This document shows, one piece after another, positions 17,657 to 25,031 of a stretch of DNA of 64,000 nucleotides. Source of the DNA: CAYPKW01 sp964411425 (lineage in GTDB: Bacteria; Pseudomonadota; Alphaproteobacteria; Dongiales; Dongiaceae); NCBI GenBank assembly GCA_964411425.1, contig CAYPKW010000001.1, forward strand, positions 54,000 to 117,999, written 5' to 3'. Numbering within the stretch: the first letter of the stretch is position 1; each line of letters begins with the position of its first letter. Both the position numbers and the translations under genes were made by a program. The notes beneath the pieces are model-generated. The model did not search any database, was not told the origin of the DNA, and saw only the letters and a list, made by a program, of their open reading frames with translations.

Positions 17657-19272
17657 TCTTCGCCGATCTGCCGCTCGCCGAAGCCGAAGGCGCCGTGCTT
17701 GCCCACGGCGTCAAGGCCGGGCAATGCAATTTCAAGAAGGGCCGCGTGCTGTCCGCCGCCGACGTGGCGGCGCTCGCGGCATCCGGCCGCGCTGTCGTCA
17801 CGGTGGCGAAGCCGGAGCCGGGCGACATCGGCGAGGACGAGGCCGCGACCCGCGTCGCCGAGGCGGCGCGCGGCGCCAACGTCAGGCTGGCCCCCGCCTT
17901 CACCGGGCGCTGCAACCTGTTCGCCGCGGCACCCGGCGTGCTGACGGTGGACCGCGATCGCCTCGACCTGCTCAATTCCGTCGACGAATCGATCACGCTG
18001 GCCACGCTTGCCCCCTTCGAGCTCGTGAGCCCGGGCGAGATGGTGGCGACGGTGAAGATCATCCCCTTCGCCGTGCCGGCGGCCCTGGTCGAACGCTGCG
18101 TCGCCGTGGCGGGCCGGGTCGTCCGCGTGGCGGCGCTGCGGCCGCGCGCCGTGGCGCTCATCCAAACCCGGTTGCCGGGCCTCAAGGAAAGCGTGCTCGA
18201 CAAGACCGCGCGTTCGATCAACGAGCGGCTGGCGGCGCTCGGCTGCGGCCCGGCGCAGGAGTTGCGCTGCGATCACGACGTCGGCGCCGTCGCCGGCGCG
18301 ATCGAGAGCCTGGATGCCGAGCTCGTCCTCGTCTCGGGCGCCTCGGCCATCACCGACCGGCGCGACGTGATTCCGGCGGCGCTGGTGCGCGTGGGCGGCC
18401 GCGTCGATCATCTCGGCATGCCGGTCGATCCGGGCAACCTGCTGATGCTCGGGCGCCGTGGCGAGGTTCCGGTGCTTGGCCTGCCGGGCTGCGCCCGCTC
18501 GCCCAAGCTCAACGGCTTCGACTGGGTATTGCAGCGCCTCATGGCCGACCTGCCGGTGACCGGCCGCGACATCATGTCGATGGGGGCCGGCGGCCTGTTG
18601 AAGGAGATCGCGAGCCGCCCGCAGCCGCGCGAGGGCGCGCCGACGGCCGCCGCGTCGCCGCGTGCGCCGCGCGTCGCCGCGCTGGTGCTGGCCGCCGGGC
18701 GGTCGAGCCGCATGGGCGCGGCCAACAAGCTGCTCGCCGAGCTCGACGGCGCCGCCCTGGTGACCCGCGCCGTCGACGCCGCGCTTTCCTCTCACGCACG
18801 GCCAGTCGTCGTGGTGACCGGGCACGAAGCCGAGCGTGTGCGCGCCGCGCTCGGCCGGCGAACGGTGGGCGTCGTCCACAATCCCGACTACGCCGACGGC
18901 CTCAGCGCCTCGCTGCGCCGCGGCCTCACGGCCCTGCCGCACGACCTCGATGGCGCCCTCGTATGCCTGGCCGACATGCCGCTCGTCTCCGCCGCCGCCC
19001 TCGACCGCCTCATCCATGCCTTTAATCCGGCCGAGGGCCGCGCCATCTGCGTCCCCACCTGGAAGGGCAAGCGCGGCAATCCCGTGCTTTGGGCGCGCCG
19101 CTTCTTCGCCGAGATGGCGCGCCTGACGGGCGACGTCGGCGCCCGCCATCTCATCGGCGAGCACGCCGAGCTGGTCGCCGAGGTCCCCATGCCCGACGAT
19201 TCCGTGCTGGCCGACATCGACACCCCCGACGAATTGGCCGCGCTGCGCTCGGGCAGGATCGCCGAAAGCTGA
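17653..19272 (+). CDS. molybdopterin-binding / MobA-like nucleotidyltransferase fusion
   Basis: A 539-residue two-domain protein. Residues 1 to about 335 resemble a molybdopterin-binding (MoeA/MoCF-like) module (ESITLATLAPFELVSPGEMVATVKIIPFAVP, VSGASAITDRRDVIPAALVRVGG, PVLGLPGCARSPKLNGFDWVL). Residues from about 350 form an NTP_transf_3 domain (VAALVLAAGRSSRMGAANKLLAELDG, ALVCLADMPLVS, DIDTPDELAAL), as in MocA, which makes molybdopterin cytosine dinucleotide. The enzyme probably finishes and hands over the MCD cofactor for CoxL. It overlaps the XdhC gene by four bases. Confidence 0.88.
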   Translation: MIFADLPLAEAEGAVLAHGVKAGQCNFKKGRVLSAADVAALAASGRAVVTVAKPEPGDIGEDEAATRVAEAARGANVRLAPAFTGRCNLFAAAPGVLTVDRDRLDLLNSVDESITLATLAPFELVSPGEMVATVKIIPFAVPAALVERCVAVAGRVVRVAALRPRAVALIQTRLPGLKESVLDKTARSINERLAALGCGPAQELRCDHDVGAVAGAIESLDAELVLVSGASAITDRRDVIPAALVRVGGRVDHLGMPVDPGNLLMLGRRGEVPVLGLPGCARSPKLNGFDWVLQRLMADLPVTGRDIMSMGAGGLLKEIASRPQPREGAPTAAASPRAPRVAALVLAAGRSSRMGAANKLLAELDGAALVTRAVDAALSSHARPVVVVTGHEAERVRAALGRRTVGVVHNPDYADGLSASLRRGLTALPHDLDGALVCLADMPLVSAAALDRLIHAFNPAEGRAICVPTWKGKRGNPVLWARRFFAEMARLTGDVGARHLIGEHAELVAEVPMPDDSVLADIDTPDELAALRSGRIAES

Positions 19273-19282
19273 CGGCCTGACC

Positions 19283-19558
19283 TCACGGGCGTTGCTGCGC
19301 GCCGTGAAATACGGCGAGGATCCGCACTGCTCCGCTCAAGACCGAATAGACGACCAGGTACGGCGTGCCCGCGACGACCAGCTCGCGCGTGCCGTCGACC
19401 CGGCCGGGACGCCCGAGGTGCGGCTGTCTTTCGAGCAGGCGCACCGCGCTCTCGATCCGCTGCTCCATCGCGCGAGCGGCGGCAGGGTTGTCCCGACCGA
19501 TGAATGCTTCGATGGCGTCGAGGTCGGCGACCGCCTTGCCGAGCCACAGGACCCGCAT
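19283..19558 (-). CDS. ParE/RelE-family toxin
   Basis: A 91-residue protein with the ParE/RelE plasmid-stabilisation pattern: VLWLGKAVADLDAIEAFIGRDNPAAARAMEQRIESAVRLLERQPHLGRPGRVDGTRELVVAGTPYLVVYSVLSGAVRILAVFHGAQQ. The C-terminal VRILAVFHG strand is characteristic. Members either poison gyrase (ParE) or cleave mRNA (RelE); the missing RelE catalytic set favours ParE, but this is not certain. It follows its antitoxin gene by six bases on the minus strand. Confidence 0.88.
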   Translation of the reverse strand: MRVLWLGKAVADLDAIEAFIGRDNPAAARAMEQRIESAVRLLERQPHLGRPGRVDGTRELVVAGTPYLVVYSVLSGAVRILAVFHGAQQRP

Positions 19559-19564
19559 GCGTCT

Positions 19565-19840
19565 TCAGGGGCGCGGTCGAGGCGTCCTACGCCGACGGCC
19601 GGCCCGCTTGGCGTCGAGCCACAGTTTCACGTCCTCGTGTGCGACCATGGGCGCTCCGGCGCGAACCTCGGCGAGACGCTCCTCGATCTGGGCCACCTGC
19701 CACTCATTCAGTTCGACGTAGGCCGCGATCGCTTCCCGTGCCAGGTACGCCTCGGTCCGGCTCGTGCTGCGCGCCAAGGATTCCAGCTTCCTCTTGAGCG
19801 TGGGCGGCACCCTGGTCGTGACCGTCGCGCCTTTCGTCAT
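19565..19840 (-). CDS. ribbon-helix-helix (CopG-like) antitoxin
   Basis: A 91-residue protein. The N-terminus TVTTRVPPTLKRKLESLARSTSRTEAYLAREAIAAYVELNEWQVAQIEERLAEVRAG is a ribbon-helix-helix DNA-binding domain followed by the toxin-binding helix. I chose ATG 19840 because GGGAGACAAAG precedes it and the RHH domain then begins at residue 1; the longer in-frame reading is not supported. It neutralises the ParE-like toxin downstream and probably represses its own promoter at the palindrome near 19866. Confidence 0.85.
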   Translation of the reverse strand: MTKGATVTTRVPPTLKRKLESLARSTSRTEAYLAREAIAAYVELNEWQVAQIEERLAEVRAGAPMVAHEDVKLWLDAKRAGRRRRTPRPRP

Positions 19841-19865
19841 CTTTGTCTCCCTTGGGGACATTTGT

Positions 19866-19898
19866 GTACAATGTACGCATGAATCGGCGTACGCACAA
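19866..19898 (-). promoter_or_regulatory. promoter and palindromic operator of the ParE/RHH locus
   Basis: On the minus strand, TTGTGC (19893-19898) and TACATT (19870-19875) are separated by 17 bases, a plausible -35/-10 pair. The -10 lies inside GTACA-A-TGTAC (19866-19876), a perfect 5+1+5 inverted repeat. This is the right size and place for autoregulation by the RHH antitoxin, whose start codon is 26 bases downstream. Confidence 0.6.
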
Positions 19899-19976
19899 CC
19901 CCTTCGCGGCCGACCAGAACGAACCCGCTCTCTTGCCCTGGTAAATCGCGGTGAAAAAGCGTTCCGGCGCGCGGGC

Positions 19977-20873
19977 CTAGAAGCTCCGGAGCAACCCACG
20001 CTGGACCGCGAGGTAGCCGGACGCGACCACTCCGAGCTCGGGTGCCAACTCAAGGTGCGCCGCCGGCAGGGCATGGAACGGCAGCGAGGGAAACGCGTGG
20101 TGCTCGGCGTGGTACGGCATGTTCCAGGTATAGAATCGCACCGCGGCGTTGCTGAGCGTCGTGCGCGTGTTCTTCAGCATGTCGGGCGTTTCCGGGCAGC
20201 CAGTGTGCTCGGCCAGTAGGAAAATCCTTAAGAGTGGTTGGCCCGCCAGCGCCGGGACGATCCAGTAATAGACCGCCGCCGCGCTGCCGAGAGCTACCGA
20301 GGCGATGGCGACGAGGGCGTAGAGGCCGATGAGCGCTCGCGCCTCGCGCACCACTCGTCGGCCCGCCTGCGCCGGCAGATAGGCCTCAGGCGCGCGGCCG
20401 AGCGCGTGCGTTATCGCCGTCGCGGCGAGCCAGCGCCATACTGGCAGGCCCGAGACATGCAGCAGCCATGCCGGGAAACTCGCGGGCTTCGGCGTCGCCA
20501 GTTCCGGGTCCAACGCCGGGTCCTGGGTGAACCGGTGGTGGGCGAAATGAAAGTAGCGGAAGAACTCCGGCGGCAGCAGCAGCAACGCGCCGGCGGCCCA
20601 GGCAACCCAATCGTTCAGCCATCGGCTGCGGAAAGCGGTGCGATGGACGCACTCGTGCAGGGCCGAGAACAGGAAGATCAGGACCGCGCCGTAGAGCGCC
20701 GTCGCCGGCACGGCCCACCAGGTGCCGAGGCTCATGTAAAGCAGCCCGCCGGTCGCGACGAGCGTAGCCACGTGCGCCGCCAGCCGTTGCAGGCCCTTCG
20801 CGTCGGAGCGCCGGCCGAGCAGTGCCAGCCGGCGCCGGTCGAACCGCGGATGGGAATAGACCTCCTCGTCCAC
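19977..20873 (-). CDS. fatty acid desaturase family protein
   Basis: A 298-residue membrane enzyme with the three histidine boxes of di-iron desaturases/hydroxylases: HECVH (73-77), HFAHH (109-113) and HAEHH (255-259). Several hydrophobic segments lie between them (LVATGGLLYMSLGTWWAVPATALYGAVLIFLF and others). It introduces a double bond or hydroxyl into a lipid or related chain; the substrate is not clear. It is a single gene, divergent from the beta-lactamase-fold gene. Confidence 0.88.
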   Translation of the reverse strand: MDEEVYSHPRFDRRRLALLGRRSDAKGLQRLAAHVATLVATGGLLYMSLGTWWAVPATALYGAVLIFLFSALHECVHRTAFRSRWLNDWVAWAAGALLLLPPEFFRYFHFAHHRFTQDPALDPELATPKPASFPAWLLHVSGLPVWRWLAATAITHALGRAPEAYLPAQAGRRVVREARALIGLYALVAIASVALGSAAAVYYWIVPALAGQPLLRIFLLAEHTGCPETPDMLKNTRTTLSNAAVRFYTWNMPYHAEHHAFPSLPFHALPAAHLELAPELGVVASGYLAVQRGLLRSF

Positions 20874-20955
20874 GGTCGGAGTCTAGCGCCGCCCGGCGCC
20901 GCGGCGCCAGTGTCCTTGCCTTAGCCGCCGCCGGCGCTCACACTTCGCGGCTACC

Positions 20956-21564
20956 ATGTCCGAGCCGAATGCCGCCGCCAGCAGAATCGAACGGGTCGTC
21001 GCCGGCGTCTGGCGTTGGCACGTCTGGGACGACCGCATCGACTTCGAAAGCGCCGCCTATGCCGTGGCGGACGGCGCCCGCAAGGTCCTGATCGACCCGC
21101 TGCCGCTGCGGCCGGCGGCGCTTAAGGCCCTCGGCCCGGTCTCGGCCATCTGCCTCACCGCCGCCTGCCACCAGCGCTCCGCCTGGCGCTATCGCAAGAT
21201 GTTCGGCGTCGAGGTCTACGCGCCGCGCGGCGCCAGCGGCACCGAGGAGAAGCCGGACGCCTCATATCGGCCGGGCGACGTGCTGCCGGGCGGCCTCGAG
21301 GCCGTGCGCACCCCGGGGCCGGAATACGTGCACTTCGCGTTCCTGCGCCGCGCGCGGCCGGGGGTGCTGTTCTCAGCCGACCTGCTGAAGCGGGCGGGCG
21401 CCTCGCTCGCCTTCATCGCGCCGGAGTACCACGACGATCCGAAGGCGACGCGCCGCAGCGTCCAGCGCCTCCTCGACCTGCCGTTCTCCGTGCTCTGCCT
21501 CGCGCACGGCGCGCCCATCAAGCGCAACGCGCACGCCGCGCTGCGCCAACTGCTGGAGCGCTAG
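20956..21564 (+). CDS. degenerate metallo-beta-lactamase-fold protein
   Basis: A 202-residue protein with the MBL-fold layout: YAVADGARKVLIDPLPLR, LEAVRTPGPEYVHFAFLRRARPGVLFSADLL and LCLAHGAPIKRNA, the last resembling the C-terminal metal-ligand histidine loop. The HxHxDH zinc motif is missing; at its place I read LTAACHQRSAWRYRKMF. It may bind one metal or none. Related glyoxalase-II-like proteins without the motif are known, and this one has no assigned role. Its stop codon overlaps that of the convergent GDCCxC gene at CTAG. Confidence 0.65.
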   Translation: MSEPNAAASRIERVVAGVWRWHVWDDRIDFESAAYAVADGARKVLIDPLPLRPAALKALGPVSAICLTAACHQRSAWRYRKMFGVEVYAPRGASGTEEKPDASYRPGDVLPGGLEAVRTPGPEYVHFAFLRRARPGVLFSADLLKRAGASLAFIAPEYHDDPKATRRSVQRLLDLPFSVLCLAHGAPIKRNAHAALRQLLER

Positions 21565-21770
21565 CAGCACGCGGCGGCACGCGCCTCTTGCACCGGCGGA
21601 CAGGGCACCGAGCCGTAGGAGCAGAACACGCAGCAGTCGCCGGGCTTGGGCCGCATCAGCATGCCGCAGCCCTCGCAATCGTGGAAAACGAGACAGGCGT
21701 CCTCCGGCATGAGCAGCCGGCTCGCGTGTCCGCAGGCCGGGCAGGCAAGGACGGAGTAGAGCTCGCTCAC
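21561..21770 (-). CDS. GDCCxC-domain small metal protein
   Basis: A 69-residue cysteine-rich protein. It has a zinc-ribbon-like LACPACGH, then CEGCGMLMRPKPGDCCVFCSYGSVPCPP, the GDCCxC signature found next to mercury-resistance genes and heavy-metal transporters, and it ends in CC. Eleven cysteines in 69 residues suggest soft-metal binding. It lies four bases past the MerP-like gene start region (overlapping its stop by four), as the last gene of a merT-merP-like operon. Confidence 0.85.
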   Translation of the reverse strand: MSELYSVLACPACGHASRLLMPEDACLVFHDCEGCGMLMRPKPGDCCVFCSYGSVPCPPVQEARAAACC

Positions 21771-22048
21771 GGCACCGGCCGGGCCGGATATCCGGCGGCG
21801 GTCGAGGCGGCGACGAGCGCCTCGGGGCCGGTCAGCGCGTCGTCGTAAGTGACGGTCGCGCGTTTCTCCTCAAGCGACACCACTACGCCGCTGACGCCTT
21901 GCACGCCCGCCAACGTCTCGCGCACGATATAGGGGCACGCGCTGCAATACATGTTGTCCACCGCCAGCGTCACGGTGCGCTCGGCGGCACCCGCGACGCA
22001 CGGCACGAGAACAGCCAGCGCCAGCGCGGCGAGACGAACCATCCTCAT
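21767..22048 (-). CDS. merP: MerP-like periplasmic heavy-metal-binding protein
   Basis: A 93-residue protein with a signal peptide (RLAALALAVLVPCVAGAAE) and one HMA domain. The metal motif reads DNMYCSACPYIVRETLAGV, matching MerP GMxCxxC-type sites, followed by VSLEEKRATVTYDDALTGPEAL. It would bind Hg2+ in the periplasm and pass it to MerT. ATG 22048 overlaps the merT stop by four bases. A second ATG six bases later is also possible. Confidence 0.85.
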   Translation of the reverse strand: MRMVRLAALALAVLVPCVAGAAERTVTLAVDNMYCSACPYIVRETLAGVQGVSGVVVSLEEKRATVTYDDALTGPEALVAASTAAGYPARPVP

Positions 22049-22440
22049 GCGCCCAGCAGCAGCGGCGCCACGTACGGGAACGCCAGCGCGGCGGCGATCA
22101 TGGCGGCAGCCGTCCACAGCCCGGCGCGCGCCGCGCGCCCGCCGGCCGGCCGGCAGAGGGTGTCCGCTGTCCGCGGCCGCCGGGTGGTCCATAGTCCGAA
22201 CCCGACGCAGGCGAGCGCGAACGCCGCGAAATACGGCTGATACGGGGCTAGCGCGGTCAAGTTGCCGATCCACGCGCCGCCGACGCCGATCCCGAACAGC
22301 GCGAGCGGAACGATACAGCAGGACATCGCGGCGAGCCCTCCCGCAAGCCCGCCCGCCGTCAGCCACCCGGCGGCGGTCGAACGCGCCGTGTCGCTTTCCG
22401 CCGAGGACGAGCGGCTCTCGGTTTCCTTGATCGCCTGCAT
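22045..22440 (-). CDS. merT: MerT-like mercuric transport protein
   Basis: A 131-residue inner-membrane protein with three hydrophobic segments. The first contains the vicinal cysteine pair of MerT (AAMSCCIVPLALFGIGVGGAWIGNLTALAPYQPYFAAFAL). It would carry Hg2+ (or another thiophilic metal) in from MerP. No merR regulator or merA reductase is present in the window, so uptake without reduction is unexplained. First gene of a three-gene operon with merP and the GDCCxC protein. Confidence 0.85.
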   Translation of the reverse strand: MQAIKETESRSSSAESDTARSTAAGWLTAGGLAGGLAAMSCCIVPLALFGIGVGGAWIGNLTALAPYQPYFAAFALACVGFGLWTTRRPRTADTLCRPAGGRAARAGLWTAAAMIAAALAFPYVAPLLLGA

Positions 22441-22527
22441 CAGAATGCCTTTAGAACCGATCGGCTCTCAATGAAATCCCCCGCCGCCGCCGATGCAAGG
22501 GTGAATCCGGCCACGATCGCGCGAGGT

Positions 22528-23154
22528 TCACCTGATGGCGGCCTCGTCGGTGGCCGGCGGCCCTTGCTCCGGCCGCCAACCGGCGAGCCAAGGGCCGAGC
22601 GGCAGCACATGGGCCGGCTCGCCGCTGTCGGAGAAAAAGGAATCGACGGCATAGGGCCGCCCGGTCTCCGTCTCGAGCAGGACCGCCGTATTGTGCGGCA
22701 GCATGCCGTCCACAATGTACCCGCGATGGGCCGGCTGGCCGAGGCGGTGCCAGCGCAACAGCCCGTCCGCCGCCAGCATGCGCAACGCGGTCATGGTGTT
22801 CACCGTCTCGTCCACGCAGTCGAGCTGACCCGACTGGTTCCGCGCGGCGAGGTTGCCGGCGACGTCGCCCCCGGTTCCGGCCTGCGGCGCCACGTAGCGC
22901 TCGATGGCGCCGATGGCGAGCGCCACCTGCCGGCGCTCCTCGGCCGGGCTCGCCGCCGCCGGCCGCAGCAGCGCGCTCACCGCTTGCCACTCGGCGGGGC
23001 CGAGGCCGACCTCGGTCCGATGCTTGCAGTTGCTGCCGTGACAAGCCACGAACCGCGCCGGGTCGGGGTCGCTCGGCACCATGCGGGCGATGCGCGCCGG
23101 CTCGCTGCCGGCGCAGGCGGCGAGCAGCAGCACGAGGGCGATCGAGCCGCGCAT
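22528..23154 (-). CDS. lipoprotein with possible Cys-His-Asp hydrolase fold
   Basis: A 208-residue protein starting at ATG 23154 with lipobox LLAACAGS, so probably a lipoprotein. The body reads LGPAEWQAVSALL, GQLDCVDETVNTMTALRMLAADGLLRWHRLG, DGMLPHNTAVLLETETGRPYAVDSFFSDSG. The order DCVDE - PHNTAVL - YAVDSFF looks like a Cys-His-Asp triad of a transglutaminase/papain-like fold; that is inference. I know of no characterised homologue. It is divergent from the small exported gene at 23246. Confidence 0.65.
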   Translation of the reverse strand: MRGSIALVLLLAACAGSEPARIARMVPSDPDPARFVACHGSNCKHRTEVGLGPAEWQAVSALLRPAAASPAEERRQVALAIGAIERYVAPQAGTGGDVAGNLAARNQSGQLDCVDETVNTMTALRMLAADGLLRWHRLGQPAHRGYIVDGMLPHNTAVLLETETGRPYAVDSFFSDSGEPAHVLPLGPWLAGWRPEQGPPATDEAAIR

Positions 23155-23245
23155 GGCGCAGCATAGCGCGCACGAGGCCGCCCGCGAAGCGTCTCCATGG
23201 CGATTGACCGGCCCCGCCGCGGCGCGCAGATTCGGCCGCACGACG

Positions 23246-23650
23246 ATGCGTGTCATTTCGCACATGTCTCGAGCGCTGCTGGCCGCGGCGGCCGTGCTGC
23301 TGGCGGCGCCGATCGCCGCCGAGGATGAACAGCTCGACGACAAGCGGTTCATGGAGTTGATTAGCCTCATTTACGACTTCAGCCTGTTGGAGAACTGCGG
23401 GCTGGTGTCGTACGTGACCTACGACGGCTACCGGCGCCGGCTGTCGCACTTGCAGGCGCGCGACCGGGTCGACAAGGCGAGGCTGAGCCGCGCCCGCATC
23501 GCCGCCTGGGTCGCCTTCGACCTCGAGTATCTCGACCGCGGCCTCGGCGGCCAGCGCGGCTGGTGCCGCAACGAAGGCGTCGCGGCGGCGCAGGACCTAA
23601 TCGACTTCCGCAACGCCCGGATCGCCCTGCAGTCGCGGACGCGCCATTGA
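23246..23650 (+). CDS. small exported protein of unknown function
   Basis: A 134-residue protein with a signal peptide (MSRALLAAAAVLLAAPIAAED). The mature part is helical with several cysteines and aromatic residues (LIYDFSLLENCGLVSYVTYDGYRRRLSHLQARD, DRGLGGQRGWCRNEGVAAAQDLIDFRNARIAL). I do not recognise a family. Starts at 23246 or 23264 are both possible. Its stop overlaps the start region of the alpha/beta hydrolase. Confidence 0.6.
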   Translation: MRVISHMSRALLAAAAVLLAAPIAAEDEQLDDKRFMELISLIYDFSLLENCGLVSYVTYDGYRRRLSHLQARDRVDKARLSRARIAAWVAFDLEYLDRGLGGQRGWCRNEGVAAAQDLIDFRNARIALQSRTRH

Positions 23651-23667
23651 CGGCGGGCGCGCGGACC

Positions 23668-24465
23668 GTGACGACCGCGCTGATCGTCATCGCCGGCCTC
23701 TATCTCGCCATCGTGGCGCTGCTGTTCCTGTTGCAGCGCCAGCTGCTCTATCTGCCTGACCGCGCGTCGCCCGACCTGGCGGCGAGCGGCCTCGCCATGA
23801 GCGAGGTGCGGCTCGCCACCGCCGATAGCCTCGATCTGGTGGCCTGGTACGGGCCGGCGCCGGAGGGGGGCGCCACGATCGTCTACTATCACGGCAACGG
23901 CGGCCACATCGGCTATCGCGTCGGCAAGGCGGCGGCCCTGCTTGACGCCGGCTTCGGGTTGCTGCTGGTGGAGTACCGCGGCTACGGCGGCAATCCCGGC
24001 AGCCCAAGCGAACCTGGCCTCTATGCCGACGGCCGCGCCGCCCTCGATTTTCTCGATCGCGCGGGCGTGCCGCCCACGGCCCGCGTGCTGTACGGGGAAT
24101 CGCTGGGCGGCGGCGTCGCCGTGCAGATGGCGAGCGAGCGTCCGGCGGCGGCGCTCGTGCTCGAGGCGCCCGCCACCTCGATCGCCGCGGCGGCGCAGTT
24201 CCACTACCCATTCCTGCCGGCGCGCTGGCTGGTGCGCGACCGGTTCGACTCCCTGTCGAAGATCGGCCGTCTCGGCCTGCCACTTCTCATCCTGCACGGC
24301 GCGCAAGACCGCGTGGTGCCGGTGCGCTTCGGGCGCGAGCTCCATGCCGCGGCGAACGAGCCGAAGGAGATGCGCGTCTTTCCCCACGCCGATCACCTCG
24401 ATCTCGACGACTACGGGGCGATCGAGGCGACGGTGGAGTTCCTGCGCAAGCACCTCCCGCGCTAA
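23668..24465 (+). CDS. alpha/beta hydrolase, membrane-anchored
   Basis: A 265-residue protein. I place the start at GTG 23668 (TTG 23647, overlapping the previous stop, is an alternative). An N-terminal hydrophobic anchor (TTALIVIAGLYLAIVALLFLLQRQLLYLPD) leads to an alpha/beta hydrolase domain of the BEM46/ABHD13 type: oxyanion region YYHGNGG, nucleophile GESLGGG, acid LHGAQDRVVP and histidine HADHLDL. The substrate is unknown. It converges with the YciB gene; their stop codons overlap at CTAA. Confidence 0.85.
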   Translation: MTTALIVIAGLYLAIVALLFLLQRQLLYLPDRASPDLAASGLAMSEVRLATADSLDLVAWYGPAPEGGATIVYYHGNGGHIGYRVGKAAALLDAGFGLLLVEYRGYGGNPGSPSEPGLYADGRAALDFLDRAGVPPTARVLYGESLGGGVAVQMASERPAAALVLEAPATSIAAAAQFHYPFLPARWLVRDRFDSLSKIGRLGLPLLILHGAQDRVVPVRFGRELHAAANEPKEMRVFPHADHLDLDDYGAIEATVEFLRKHLPR

Positions 24466-25031
24466 CCTTGGCTCTCGCCCGCGGGCAGACGGTGGCGGTT
24501 CATCAGCGGCGCCTGTGCCAGCGCGAAGGCGAGAGTCAGCCCCACGATCCCGAACACCTTGAAGTTGACCCAAACGCCGGTGCTCTGGGTGCGCCACACG
24601 ACCTCGTTCAAGCCCGCCATGGCGGCGAAGAAAACAGCGAACCGCCAGGTGAGCCGCCGCCAGCCGGCGTCGTCCATCGCCCAGGCGGCGCCCAGCAGTG
24701 GCCGCAGGGGCGAGCGGCCAAGCGCCAGCCCGCCGAGCAGCGCCGCCGCCAGCAGCCCCTGCACGATGGTGGGCTTCATCTTGATGAAGGTCTCGTCCTG
24801 GAGCCACAGCGTGAGGCCGCCGAAAACGGCCGCCACGCCGGCCGCGAACAGCGGCATTGGCGGCACGCGCCGCGCCAGCACCAGCGACAGCGCGACGGCG
24901 ACGGCGCTGGCGGCGATCAGGGCCGCGGTGGCCTCCATCAGGCCGAACCGCCAATACGCCGCGAAGAACACCGCGAGCGGTCCGTAGTCCACCGTGGGCT
25001 TGAGCCACGCGGGCGCGCCGCGCTCGCTCAC
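24462..25031 (-). CDS. yciB: septation protein A / YciB family membrane protein
   Basis: A 189-residue inner-membrane protein with five to six hydrophobic helices. Family signatures are visible: LKPTVDYGPLAVFFAAYWRFGLMEATAALI, GGLTLWLQDETFIKMKPTIVQGLLAAALL and FAVFFAAMAGLNEVVWRTQSTGVWVNFKVFG. YciB/IspZ proteins help keep envelope and septum integrity. I place the start at GTG 25031, overlapping the upstream lyase stop codon (GTGA). Confidence 0.9.
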   Translation of the reverse strand: MSERGAPAWLKPTVDYGPLAVFFAAYWRFGLMEATAALIAASAVAVALSLVLARRVPPMPLFAAGVAAVFGGLTLWLQDETFIKMKPTIVQGLLAAALLGGLALGRSPLRPLLGAAWAMDDAGWRRLTWRFAVFFAAMAGLNEVVWRTQSTGVWVNFKVFGIVGLTLAFALAQAPLMNRHRLPAGESQG

